Origin: Alphaproteobacteria bacterium
GTDB lineage: Bacteria; Pseudomonadota; Alphaproteobacteria; Rhodospirillales; WMHbin7
Length of the DNA stretch: 64,000 bases
Assembly: GCA_015231795.1 (NCBI GenBank)
Contig: JADGAX010000002.1
Coordinates: 1-64,000 of the forward strand
Reading direction: 5' to 3'
Shown: in pieces, positions 10,564-19,086 of the stretch
How the letters are laid out: each line of letters begins with the position of its first letter
How positions within the stretch are numbered: position 1 is the stretch's first letter
Position numbers and translations under genes: made by a program
The notes under the pieces: generated by a model
Told to the model about the DNA's origin: nothing
Seen by the model: only the letters and a program-made list of their open reading frames with translations
Database searches by the model: none

Positions 10564-11870
10564 AGCCCGTCGATCATCTTCTTCAGATCGGCATGGTCCT
10601 CGCTTGCCGGATCAAGCAGATCCAAAAGCCGCGACCACAAAGCCTTGGCCTCGCTCTTGCCGCCATTGTCCAACGCGGCCTGGCCCGCCAGATACAGCGC
10701 GTCGAAGGAATTGGGGTCTTGCTTTAGAACCTCGTTCATCAAGGCCGCCGCTTCGGTGGGCACCTTGGCCTTGGGATCGGCCGAGCGCGCCACTTCAAAA
10801 AGCATCACGGCATAGGATTGCTTCAGGTCGAGATCGTCGGGCGTCAGGGCCATGGCCTTCTGATAGGCGTCCCTGGCCTTTTCCATCTCGCCCAGAACGG
10901 CATAGCTGCGGCCCAGCATGGTCCAGCCCTGCACGTCCTTTGGGTTTTCCTTCATTCTGGCTTCCAGCTTGGCGACCATGGCCCCGATGTCGGGCGCGCC
11001 GCTTTGGGTTTGCGGCGCCTTGCCGGACAAACGCGTCTCGGCTTCGGTGATGCGCTGCTTGAGCATGGGCAACCATCCCGCCCCGGCTGGCGATGCGGCT
11101 TCCAGGCGACGCCAGAAATGCAAGGCTCCCTTGGCGTCGTTGTCTTGCATGCGTTCCTGGCCCATGAAATACAGGGCCTTGGGGTGATCGGGGCTGACCA
11201 GCAGCACCGTTTCGAAAGCGCGCTTGGCCTGGATGGAAACCTCGCCCTGATCGGCATAGACTTGCGATTCGGCCATTTCGGCGATCACTTCCGGCTCGCG
11301 CTCGCCATTGGTTAGCGCTTGGCGCAGGCTTTCCGCGCCGTCCGGATGACGCCCCAACATGCGCTGGGCGCGGCCCAGATCGCGCCAAGCCGCGCCATCC
11401 TCGGGGTGACGCCCTAGGTGCTCGGTCAAGCGCGCCACTTCATCCAACTGATGCTGGGCTTGCGAGACATCGGTGCCGAGGCGCATGGCAAGACGGTCGA
11501 GATAGGGCTGGTCGGGTTGCTTTGGCGACCCCAAAACCAAGTAAAGCGCGCCACCCGCCAGCGGCAGAACCAACAGCAAGGCCAAGGCCAGCAGACGCCT
11601 GGGCGCCAGCCCCAGGGGATGCGTTTCTTCCTTGCTGGCATGTGCCGCGGCCAGCAGACGGCGCTGCACTTCCAGCTTGGCCGCTTCCAAGGCCTGCCCG
11701 TCGATCAGGCCCTGCGCATGCTCGTCTTCCAGCTCGCTCAACTGGTCCTTGAAAACCGCCAGATCGTAATCGGCGCGCGATCCGTCATGCGATGACGGCT
11801 TGGCGAGAAGCGGTCTGGCGATCAGAAAGACCGTGATCAGAATCAGAAGTCCGGCCAACACCCACAACAT
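10560..11870 (-). CDS. ccmI: Cytochrome c maturation protein CcmI (CycH)
   Basis: CcmI is the apocytochrome chaperone of System I: its C-terminal TPR domain holds the C-terminus of the apoprotein and passes it to CcmF/CcmH. The 436 residues begin with a membrane helix (MLWVLAGLLILITVFLIA), have a second at about 95-115 and then TPR repeats. The start at 11870 is chosen because it overlaps the ccmH stop by one base (TGATG); the longer frame only covers ccmH. Last gene of the operon. Confidence 0.93.
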   Translation of the reverse strand: MLWVLAGLLILITVFLIARPLLAKPSSHDGSRADYDLAVFKDQLSELEDEHAQGLIDGQALEAAKLEVQRRLLAAAHASKEETHPLGLAPRRLLALALLLVLPLAGGALYLVLGSPKQPDQPYLDRLAMRLGTDVSQAQHQLDEVARLTEHLGRHPEDGAAWRDLGRAQRMLGRHPDGAESLRQALTNGEREPEVIAEMAESQVYADQGEVSIQAKRAFETVLLVSPDHPKALYFMGQERMQDNDAKGALHFWRRLEAASPAGAGWLPMLKQRITEAETRLSGKAPQTQSGAPDIGAMVAKLEARMKENPKDVQGWTMLGRSYAVLGEMEKARDAYQKAMALTPDDLDLKQSYAVMLFEVARSADPKAKVPTEAAALMNEVLKQDPNSFDALYLAGQAALDNGGKSEAKALWSRLLDLLDPASEDHADLKKMIDGL

Positions 11871-12331
11871 CAATTGCGGTCCTTCATCAGTCGTTCGACT
11901 TCCTGGCGTTCCTGCGCGCTTAAGGGCGACGGCGGCAAGGACTCGCGCTTCTGCCTGCGATAATAGCCCAGACCGACGGCAAAGGCGGCGACGGCCAAGC
12001 CCAGCGGCCCCAACCACAGCAGCAGCGTCTTGGCGTTGAAGGGCGGCCTTAGCAGAACATAGTCGCCATAGCGGTCGACCAGATATTGTTTGACCTGATC
12101 GTTGGAATCGCCCGCCGTGATGCGTTCACGCACGATCTGACGCAAATCCTTGGCCAGATCGGCGTCCGAATCGTCGATCGACTGGTTCTGGCAAACCACG
12201 CAGCGCAATTCGGCCCCCACGTCGCGGGCGCGCGCTTCCAAGGCGGGGTCCTTCAGCATTTCGCCGGGATCGACGGCCAGCGCCGGGGCGCAGACCGCTA
12301 TGGCGGCCAGAATCAGAATCAGGCGCTTCAT
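11870..12331 (-). CDS. ccmH: Cytochrome c maturation thiol oxidoreductase CcmH (CycL)
   Basis: CcmH keeps the apocytochrome CXXCH cysteines reduced for haem ligation. A signal peptide (MKRLILILAAIAVCAPALA) precedes the redox motif RCVVCQNQS (Cys44, Cys47), and a membrane helix lies at about 105-125. The 153-residue length fits the short CcmH form paired with a separate CcmI. It overlaps ccmG by 4 bp (ATGA) and ccmI by 1 bp. Confidence 0.94.
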   Translation of the reverse strand: MKRLILILAAIAVCAPALAVDPGEMLKDPALEARARDVGAELRCVVCQNQSIDDSDADLAKDLRQIVRERITAGDSNDQVKQYLVDRYGDYVLLRPPFNAKTLLLWLGPLGLAVAAFAVGLGYYRRQKRESLPPSPLSAQERQEVERLMKDRN

Positions 12332-12867
12332 TTCTGAAGCTCCTTGATGATCGGCAACAGGGTTTGCTTCCATACCCGATCATCGATGATGCCGACATGT
12401 TTGTAGCGGATGCGCCCATCCTTATCGACGATGAAACTTTCCGGCGCACCCGTCACCCCGAAATCGACCGAGGCGTGGCCGGGCGCTGGATCGGCCCCCA
12501 CGCGCAGATAGGGGTCGCCGTGCTTTTGCAGCCAAGCCATGCCCGCCGCCGGATCGTCGCGCCAGTCGATGCCCATGATGGGCACCACGCCTTCCGCCTT
12601 GATCTTCATCAGATAGGGATGTTCGGCCACGCAGGCCACGCACCAGGATCCGAAAATATTGACCAACGACACTTGGCCCTTCAAATGCTCGGTCTTCAGG
12701 CCGGTGTCGCCGCGCCCCGGCAGAGCGGCCAGATCGATGTTGGGGACAGGCTTGTCGATCAGCACCGAAGGGATCGCCTTGGGATCAAGGAACAGGCCCT
12801 TGAAGAAGAAGCCCAGCAGTCCCACGAAAATCAGAACCGGCAGCAGATAGGCAAGACGGCTTTTCAT
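12328..12867 (-). CDS. ccmG: Thiol:disulfide interchange protein CcmG/DsbE
   Basis: A membrane-anchored periplasmic thioredoxin-fold protein that reduces CcmH or apocytochrome. It has 179 residues: N-terminal helix at 5-25, active site WCVAC (Cys76, Cys79), and the GAPESF cis-proline loop. Start at 12867 overlaps the ccmF stop by 4 bp, so longer upstream readings are rejected. Confidence 0.95.
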   Translation of the reverse strand: MKSRLAYLLPVLIFVGLLGFFFKGLFLDPKAIPSVLIDKPVPNIDLAALPGRGDTGLKTEHLKGQVSLVNIFGSWCVACVAEHPYLMKIKAEGVVPIMGIDWRDDPAAGMAWLQKHGDPYLRVGADPAPGHASVDFGVTGAPESFIVDKDGRIRYKHVGIIDDRVWKQTLLPIIKELQK

Positions 12868-14831
12868 GGGCGTCGCTTTCCTTGAGGAACGCCGACGCGG
12901 TGCCGCCGGTCGAACAGCGATATCAGCCCGCCAAGCGTCATGACCAAAATACCCGTCCACAGCCAGGGAATCAAAGGCTGCCAATAAAAGCGGGTGACAT
13001 AGCCGCCGCCTGGCACGGGATCGCCGATCACGGTGTAATAATCGCCCAGGAAGGTTGACTGAATGGCGGTTTCCGTGGTCGGCCTGGGCGGCATGCGATA
13101 TTGGCGGCGCTCGGGGCTGAGTTTCAGAAAGTCCTGACCGTTTCGGCTAAGGACGAAATTGCCTTGCAGCGCCGTGTAATTCGGCCCCGGCACTTCCTGG
13201 GCGGAATCGAGCCGGACGTCGGCGTCGCGCAAGCGAACCGTTTCGCCCACTTTCATGTTCTGGATATGCTCTTCCATCCAGGTCGATGAGCCGACGATGC
13301 CCACGATCACCAGTGCTACGCCCGCATGCGCCACCGTCATGCCCCAGGCGGCCAGCGGAATTTGCTTGGCGCGCTTGCCCACCTCGGCCCAGGGCGCCTT
13401 GAACAGAAGGGCGCGCTCGCCCAACTCCCACAGACTGCCGAAGAACAGCCAGCCCGCCAGCGCCATGCCGCCAAGGGCAGCCAGATCGCCGATCCTGCCG
13501 CCGGTCAACATCCAGACCAGACCCGCAAAAACCAAAGCCGCCGCCAGCACGAACTTCAGGCGCAACAGCACGCCCAGCAGATCGCCCCGCTTCCAGGTCA
13601 GCATCGGGCCGACAGCCATGGCGGCGATCATGGGAATCATCAGGGGAATGAAAACCGAATTGAAGAAGGGCGGCCCCACCGACACTTTGCCGCCGCCCAG
13701 CGCATCGACGAACAGCGGATACAGCGTGCCCAGCAGCACCGATCCGGCCGCCGTGCTCATGATCAGATTGTTGAACATCAAGCCGCCCTCGCGCGAGACG
13801 GGGGCGAACAGGCCGCCCGCCTTCAAGGAAGGGGCGCGGATGGCGTACAGCATCAAGGAACCGCCCGCCACCATGGTCAGCATGGCCAGGATGAACAGGC
13901 CGCGCCCGGGATCGCTGGCAAAGGAATGAACCGAGGTGATGACGCCCGAACGCACCAGGAAAGTGCCCAGCAACGACAGCGAGAAAGTGAGAATAGCCAA
14001 CAAGATGGTCCAGCTTTTGAGCGCGTCTCGCTTTTCGACCACGATGGCCGAATGCAACAGCGCCGTTCCGGCCAACCAAGGCATGAAGGAGGCGTTCTCG
14101 ACCGGGTCCCAATACCACCAGCCGCCCCAGCCCAATTCGTAATAGGCCCACCAACTGCCCAGCCCGATGCCCAAGGTCAGGAACACCCAGGCGGCCAGCG
14201 TCCAGGGGCGCACCCAGCGCGCCCAGGCGGCATCGACGCGCCCTTCGATCAAAGCGGCGATGGCGAAGGAAAAAGCGATCGAGAAGCCGACATAGCCCAG
14301 ATAGAGGAAGGGCGGATGAAAGGCCAGACCGGGATCTTGCAACAGCGGATTGAGACCGTTGCCATCCAGGGGCGGGCGGGCCAAACGTTCGAAGGGGTTC
14401 GAAGTGAATAGGATAAAGGCCAGGAAGGACAACGCCACCAAGCCCTGAACGCCGATGACGCGCGCCTTCAGATGCGGCGGCAGATTGCGCCCCGACAGCA
14501 CGACGGCGGCGCCGAACACGGCCAAAATGGTCACCCACAAAAGCAGCGAGCCTTCGTGATTGCCCCAAACGCCCGAGATTTTATAAAGCATCGGCTTGGC
14601 CGAATGCGAATTGGTCGCCACATTGACCAGCGAAAAATCCGAGATCACATAGGAATAGGTGAGTGCGGCGAAAGCGATGCAGGTCAGCATCATCAGCGCG
14701 ACCCCGGCCCCGCTGGCCGCCGCCATGATCGCCTTGTCGCCGCGCTGCGCGCCATAAAGGCCCAGAACGCCCTGGGCCAAGGCTACGAACAAGGCGAAGG
14801 CCAAGGCGAAATGTCCGGCCTCGGCGATCAT
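12864..14831 (-). CDS. ccmF: Haem lyase subunit CcmF
   Basis: CcmF is the haem lyase core that receives haem from holo-CcmE and joins it to apocytochrome c. It has 655 residues with many membrane helices, the tryptophan-rich WWD segment (GWGGWWYWDPVENASF), and conserved periplasmic histidines. It is separated from ccmE by 142 bp that hold a REP-like palindrome pair; all downstream junctions overlap by 1-4 bp. Confidence 0.96.
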   Translation of the reverse strand: MIAEAGHFALAFALFVALAQGVLGLYGAQRGDKAIMAAASGAGVALMMLTCIAFAALTYSYVISDFSLVNVATNSHSAKPMLYKISGVWGNHEGSLLLWVTILAVFGAAVVLSGRNLPPHLKARVIGVQGLVALSFLAFILFTSNPFERLARPPLDGNGLNPLLQDPGLAFHPPFLYLGYVGFSIAFSFAIAALIEGRVDAAWARWVRPWTLAAWVFLTLGIGLGSWWAYYELGWGGWWYWDPVENASFMPWLAGTALLHSAIVVEKRDALKSWTILLAILTFSLSLLGTFLVRSGVITSVHSFASDPGRGLFILAMLTMVAGGSLMLYAIRAPSLKAGGLFAPVSREGGLMFNNLIMSTAAGSVLLGTLYPLFVDALGGGKVSVGPPFFNSVFIPLMIPMIAAMAVGPMLTWKRGDLLGVLLRLKFVLAAALVFAGLVWMLTGGRIGDLAALGGMALAGWLFFGSLWELGERALLFKAPWAEVGKRAKQIPLAAWGMTVAHAGVALVIVGIVGSSTWMEEHIQNMKVGETVRLRDADVRLDSAQEVPGPNYTALQGNFVLSRNGQDFLKLSPERRQYRMPPRPTTETAIQSTFLGDYYTVIGDPVPGGGYVTRFYWQPLIPWLWTGILVMTLGGLISLFDRRHRVGVPQGKRRP

Positions 14832-14854
14832 TTCTTGCGGCCCCTTCTCGTCTT

Positions 14855-14950
14855 ATCCACGTCATGGCCGGGCTTGACCCGGCCATCCATGCCTATCGGT
14901 TGACGGGTTCCGAAAAATCCGTGGATGCCCGGCACAAGGCCGGGCATGAC
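14855..14950. repeat. REP-like palindrome pair between ccmE and ccmF
   Basis: Two hairpins, GGCCGGG-cttga-CCCGGCC at about 14866-14884 and a GCCCGG/CCGGGC hairpin at about 14926-14946, sit inside an outer ATCCAC/GTGGAT pair. GTCATG and CATGAC flank the unit. This is the dispersed intergenic palindrome style common in Alphaproteobacteria; a shorter relative lies at 26361-26390. Confidence 0.85.
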
Positions 14951-14973
14951 GATCTTTGGGTGCGCCCGCATCC

Positions 14974-15435
14974 TCACTTCATCTGCCCCTGCGGCTTCGC
15001 CGTCTCCTGGCCCTGCCACTGGCCAGACTTTTTCAAGGCATCGGCCACTTCGGGCGGCATGTATTTCTCGTCATGCTTGGCCAGCACGTCGGAAGCGGTG
15101 AACAGACCGTTGGCGAAACGGCCCTCGGCCACCACGCCTTGGCCCTCGCGGAACAGATCAGGCAGGATGCCGGTAAAGACGACATCGGTCGCATTGGTCA
15201 AATCGGTCACCTTGAAGCGCACCGTCTTGCCATCCTTGACCACGCTGCCTTCCAGCACCAAGCCGCCGATGCGCAGGCGCTGATCGGGCTTAACATCCTT
15301 GGTTACCAGATCGGTCGGGCTGTAGAAGAAGACGATATTGTCCTGGAAGGCGGTCAAGACCAGGGCCGCCGCCCCTCCCAAGAAGGCAAGCCCGGCCAGC
15401 AGCAGCATCAGGCGGCGCTTCTTGCGGGGCGTCAT
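14974..15435 (-). CDS. ccmE: Haem chaperone CcmE
   Basis: Periplasmic haem chaperone that binds haem covalently through a histidine and hands it to CcmF. Of 153 residues, an N-terminal anchor helix (9-28) precedes an OB-fold beta domain, and the haem-binding motif His121-x3-Tyr125 lies in LAKHDEKYMPPE. Its start overlaps the ccmD stop by 4 bp. Confidence 0.96.
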   Translation of the reverse strand: MTPRKKRRLMLLLAGLAFLGGAAALVLTAFQDNIVFFYSPTDLVTKDVKPDQRLRIGGLVLEGSVVKDGKTVRFKVTDLTNATDVVFTGILPDLFREGQGVVAEGRFANGLFTASDVLAKHDEKYMPPEVADALKKSGQWQGQETAKPQGQMK

Positions 15436-15608
15436 GACCGCTTTTCCTTGGCGGCCTTGCGGCTGGCGTCCAGCCTCTCGAACTCGGCCTCGGACTTCTT
15501 AAGGCGCAGGAAACTGTCGGCGAACAAGCCCAGCATGACCAGAAAGGCCAGCCCATAAGACGGCCAGACATAGCCTGCATAACCGCCCATCGAGAAGAAA
15601 TCGCTCAT
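15432..15608 (-). CDS. ccmD: Haem exporter accessory protein CcmD
   Basis: A short gene translated here from the sequence: 58 residues beginning MSDFFSMGGYAGYVWPSYG, one membrane helix, then a basic, charged C-terminal tail ending KAAKEKRS. CcmD holds CcmE at the CcmABC complex and helps release holo-CcmE. It lies 6 bp after ccmC and overlaps ccmE by 4 bp, exactly where ccmD is expected. Confidence 0.93.
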   Translation of the reverse strand: MSDFFSMGGYAGYVWPSYGLAFLVMLGLFADSFLRLKKSEAEFERLDASRKAAKEKRS

Positions 15609-15614
15609 TGCCGC

Positions 15615-16340
15615 TTAACCTTCACCGTGAATCTGGGCCAGCCTTATGTTGCGGATGCGCGTTTGCAAGATTTCCGAACGCACCCGCCACAACAGCAGCG
15701 TGGCGTAGAAGGTGGTGAAGCCCACCCCCATCAGCAAGAGGGGAAGCAACATCGACGGATCGACCGAGGGCATGCCCGCCTTGGTCACGCTGGCCGGTTG
15801 ATGCAGCGTGTTCCACCAATCGACCGAGAATTTGATGATCGGCACATTGACCCAGCCCACCACGGCCAGAATGGCGGCCGCCTTGGCGCCGCGCTCGGCA
15901 TTGTCGAAGGCCCCCGACAGCGCCATATAGCCGAGATACAAGAAAAACAGGATCAGCATCGAGGTGAGCCTGGCGTCCCACACCCACCAGGTTCCCCACA
16001 TCGGCTTGCCCCACAAGGCGCCCGTCACCAGACAGACCAGGGTAAAGCCAGCCCCCAACGGGGCGGACCCTTTGGCGATGTGGTCGGCTACCGGATGTTT
16101 CCACACCAGTGCGATGGCGCTGGCCACCGCCATCACCGAATAGGCGAACATACCCATCCAGGCCGAGGGCACATGGACATACATGATGCGCACCGTCTCG
16201 CCCTGCTGATAATCGGCGGGCGATGAGAACAGGCCGAACCACAGGCCAGCACCGATCAGCAGCACCGACGCCACGGCAAACCAAGGCCCGGTCAGCTTGG
16301 CGAACTTCAGGAATTTGGTTGGGTTTTGCAATCCGAACAT
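15615..16340 (-). CDS. ccmC: Haem transporter/handling subunit CcmC
   Basis: A six-helix inner-membrane protein that presents haem to CcmE. The 241 residues include the WWD-type haem motif (MWGTWWVWDARLTS) and conserved histidines in YVHVPSAWM and near WNTLHQPAS. Translationally close to ccmD (6 bp). Complete. Confidence 0.96.
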   Translation of the reverse strand: MFGLQNPTKFLKFAKLTGPWFAVASVLLIGAGLWFGLFSSPADYQQGETVRIMYVHVPSAWMGMFAYSVMAVASAIALVWKHPVADHIAKGSAPLGAGFTLVCLVTGALWGKPMWGTWWVWDARLTSMLILFFLYLGYMALSGAFDNAERGAKAAAILAVVGWVNVPIIKFSVDWWNTLHQPASVTKAGMPSVDPSMLLPLLLMGVGFTTFYATLLLWRVRSEILQTRIRNIRLAQIHGEG

Positions 16341-16390
16341 GGGGGGTGTTTTAACGGGTCAAAACCGGCTTTTCCAGAAGAATCCGGCCC

Positions 16391-17056
16391 CTATTCCGCC
16401 GCCTGCCTCAGCGCCGCCGCGCTGGCATACAGGCCCAAGGGCACCGCGCCTAGCAAAATGGCCCCCAGAATGGCCAATTGCCCGGTCCAGGGGAAGGCGT
16501 GCTGGGCAGCATCGACCGCCCCCACGGCAAAGATCAGCACGGGAATGAACAAGGGCAAAACAAGCAATGAAATCAAGACGCCGCCGCGTCTGGCCCCCAG
16601 CACCAGGGCGGCCCCCACCGAGCCGATCAGGCTAAGGGTGGGCGTGCCCACCGCCAAGGTCAGCAGCAAAACGCCCAGGTCATAGGCCGACAGGTTCAAA
16701 AAAATGGCCAGCAAGGGGGCCGCCGCCATCAAAGGCAGGCCGGTGGTCAGCCAATGGGCCGTCACCTTGGCTCCCACCAGAATTTCCAGGGGGGCGGGCG
16801 TCAGGATCAGCAATTCCAGCGAACCGTCCTCGTAATCGCCCTGATACAGCCGGTCGAGCGACAGCATGGCGGCCAAAAGCGCATTCACCCAGACCAGACC
16901 GGGAGCCACGCGGGCCAAAACGCTTGGTTCGGGGCCGATGCCGAAGGGAAATAGGATGACCGCCAGCACGAAAAAGCCGACCACCATCATGCTGTCCGAG
17001 CCTTGGCGCAGGGCTAGGCGCAACTCGCGCTTTAGAAGTTCCCAATAACGGGTCAT
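16391..17056 (-). CDS. ccmB: Haem ABC exporter permease CcmB
   Basis: Membrane partner of the CcmA ATPase in the complex that releases holo-CcmE. A 221-residue, six-helix protein starting MTRYWELLKRELRLALRQ, typical of CcmB. A GAGGGG ribosome site precedes the start and is part of the end of the structured repeat that separates it from ccmA. Confidence 0.94.
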   Translation of the reverse strand: MTRYWELLKRELRLALRQGSDSMMVVGFFVLAVILFPFGIGPEPSVLARVAPGLVWVNALLAAMLSLDRLYQGDYEDGSLELLILTPAPLEILVGAKVTAHWLTTGLPLMAAAPLLAIFLNLSAYDLGVLLLTLAVGTPTLSLIGSVGAALVLGARRGGVLISLLVLPLFIPVLIFAVGAVDAAQHAFPWTGQLAILGAILLGAVPLGLYASAAALRQAAE

Positions 17057-17077
17057 TGCTGTTGCCCCTCAAGCGCC

Positions 17078-17168
17078 GGGCGGGATGCTCCGCATCCCTT
17101 GGCTCTCGCGCCATGGGGCGCGGCGGCCCTTGGCCGCTTCAGCGCGGATAAATATTTTGTCCGCGCTG
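17078..17168 (-). repeat. Multi-hairpin structured element, copy 2, between ccmA and ccmB
   Basis: Read on the minus strand from the ccmA stop: a 9-bp hairpin (17140-17168, CAGCGCGGA with TCCGCGCTG), then GCGGCC-AAG-GGCCGC (17123-17137), CGCGCC-CCAT-GGCGCG (17107-17122), linker AGAGCCAA, GGGATGC-GGA-GCATCCC (17082-17098) and GCCC. The last three hairpins, linker and loops match copy 1 at 7977-8042 with paired changes in every stem. The element starts one base before the ccmA stop codon ends and is transcribed inside the operon. Confidence 0.85.
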
Positions 17169-17810
17169 TCATGCCGCCTCCAGATCGGGGGCGGCGAAAT
17201 CGTCGAGGCGCAGAATGGCGGCATCCGGCAGATCGATGTCGGCATGGGTGGAAACGATGACCATGCCGCCAGTCGCCCGATGCGCCGCCATGGCGGCTTC
17301 CAGCGCCTTGACCGAAGCCTTGTCCAGCGCCACGCTGGGTTCGTCGAGCAGCCATAAGGGGGCGGGTGCTGCGATCAGGCGGGCCAGATTGACGCGCCGT
17401 TTCTGGCCTGCCGACAGCAAACGGCCCGGCACGTCAGCCAATCTTGCAATGGCAAAGACGTCCAGCGCTTCGCGAACGCGCTTTTCGGAATCACCCCCAT
17501 GCAGCCTGGCCCAGAAATGCAGCGTTTCGAACACGGTCAGCACCGGCTTGACGGCATCGTGATGCCCCACGTAATGCAGGCGCGCGCCATGCGCTTCCGG
17601 ATCGTCGGCAACCGCCACATCGTCCCACAGCAAACGCCCAGCCGAGGGACGCAACAGGCCCGCCAGCAGCCGCAACAACGAGGATTTGCCCGAACCGTTC
17701 GGCCCCAGCAGGAACAGGGCTTGGCCGGACTCGAGCGCAAAGGACAGACGCGCGAAAACGGCGCGCCCGCCCCGCACACAGGTCAGATTTTCCGCGGCAA
17801 ACCGGCTCAT
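17169..17810 (-). CDS. ccmA: Haem ABC exporter ATP-binding protein CcmA
   Basis: ATPase of the CcmAB complex. The 213 residues contain Walker A GPNGSGKSS, the signature segment LSAGQKRRVNLARL, Walker B LWLLDEPS and the H-loop STHAD. First gene of the ccm operon here. The signature differs from the usual LSGGQ only by Ala for the first Gly, as often seen in CcmA. Confidence 0.95.
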   Translation of the reverse strand: MSRFAAENLTCVRGGRAVFARLSFALESGQALFLLGPNGSGKSSLLRLLAGLLRPSAGRLLWDDVAVADDPEAHGARLHYVGHHDAVKPVLTVFETLHFWARLHGGDSEKRVREALDVFAIARLADVPGRLLSAGQKRRVNLARLIAAPAPLWLLDEPSVALDKASVKALEAAMAAHRATGGMVIVSTHADIDLPDAAILRLDDFAAPDLEAA

Positions 17811-17843
17811 GGCCGGGGGTTATAGCAGGTTTTGCCTGATCTG

Positions 17844-19076
17844 CTAATCGTACTTGCGCTGGTCCTCGATGACCTTGCCGTCATTGGGCAGCGAACCAGG
17901 AGCCACGCATTCCACCTCGCCCTTCAGTTTCAGCACGGCATGCAGGCTGTCCTTCACCTTGGCAGCCAGTTCGCCGCCCCCCACGGTTTCGGCCTTCAGG
18001 GTCATGACGTCATTGCCCATCTCGCCCGAAATCACCAAGCGCAACTTCAGCAGTTCGGGATGGCGCTTGGCCAATTCGGCAACCTGCTGGGGATGAACGA
18101 ACATGCCCTTGACCTTGGTGGTCTGATCGGCGCGGCCCATCCAACCCTTGATGCGCATATTGGTGCGCCCGCATTTGCTGGGACCACTGGCCACCGCCGA
18201 CAGATCGCCGGTGGCGAAACGAATCAAAGGATAGGTGGCGCACAAATTGGTCACAACCACTTCGCCCACTTCGCCTTCGGGCACCGGATCGCCCGTGCCG
18301 GGACGCACGATTTCGACCAGCAGCGTCTCGTTGACCACTAGGCCGTCGCGAGCCGGGGTCTCATAGGCGATCAGGCCCAGATCGGCCGAGGCGTATCCTT
18401 GCAACACCGAGATGCCCTTGGCGTCGAAATCGGCCCTTAAGGCTGGCGGCAGATATTCACCCGACACCCAACCCTTCTTGATCGATGAAACGTCCAGATT
18501 CAACTCGGCGGCTTTTTCCAGCAAGATGCGCAAGAAGGAAGGCGTTCCGGCATAGCCGGTGGGCTTCATGGCGGCGATGGCCTGTGCTTGCTGTTCCGAA
18601 TTGCCAACGCCGCCGGGAATCACCGGGCAGCCCAGCGCCATCAGGCCGCATTCCAAGATGCGCCCACCCGGCGTTAGATGATGGCCCAGGCAGTTGATGG
18701 CCAGATCGCCCTTTCTGAATCCGGCGGCGAACAGGCCGCGCGCCGATCCCCAGAAATCGGTCTCGGTTCCCTCGGGATCGTTGATCGGGCCGGGAGACAC
18801 AAACAGACGGGCGAGTTGCGAAACCGGAACGCCCAGCATGCCACCGAAGGGCGGGTTGGCCTTTTGCAGATCGATCAGCTCGGACTTTCTGGTGACCGGC
18901 AAATGGGCCAATGCTTGGCGGCTGGCGACGGATTTGGGATCGATGCCGTCCAGCGTCTTGCCCCAATAGGGCGCATTGGCCTTGGCATGCGCCAGATGGG
19001 CGGGCAGCTTGGCGAAGAAGTCGGCTTCGCGCGCCTCGGTCGCCCGCGTTTCCAGGGCGTCGTAGAAATCGGTCAT
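17844..19076 (-). CDS. Phenylacetate-CoA ligase-like AMP-forming enzyme
   Basis: A 410-residue PaaK-type adenylating enzyme, which forms an acyl- or aryl-adenylate and then a CoA thioester. Family features include YAGTPSF, the substrate-proximal YASADLGLIAYE and the hinge IKGWMGRADQTTKVKGMFVHP. It is last in the ABC transporter operon, 10 bp after livF. The position suggests it activates the acid imported by that transporter, an aromatic or other carboxylate; the exact substrate is not visible. Confidence 0.85.
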   Translation of the reverse strand: MTDFYDALETRATEAREADFFAKLPAHLAHAKANAPYWGKTLDGIDPKSVASRQALAHLPVTRKSELIDLQKANPPFGGMLGVPVSQLARLFVSPGPINDPEGTETDFWGSARGLFAAGFRKGDLAINCLGHHLTPGGRILECGLMALGCPVIPGGVGNSEQQAQAIAAMKPTGYAGTPSFLRILLEKAAELNLDVSSIKKGWVSGEYLPPALRADFDAKGISVLQGYASADLGLIAYETPARDGLVVNETLLVEIVRPGTGDPVPEGEVGEVVVTNLCATYPLIRFATGDLSAVASGPSKCGRTNMRIKGWMGRADQTTKVKGMFVHPQQVAELAKRHPELLKLRLVISGEMGNDVMTLKAETVGGGELAAKVKDSLHAVLKLKGEVECVAPGSLPNDGKVIEDQRKYD

Positions 19077-19086
19077 GAGATCGTCC

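Noticed and set aside
13326-14411. 361-codon plus-strand frame inside ccmF
   Set aside because: Antisense to conserved membrane-protein codons; Gln/Arg-rich shadow.
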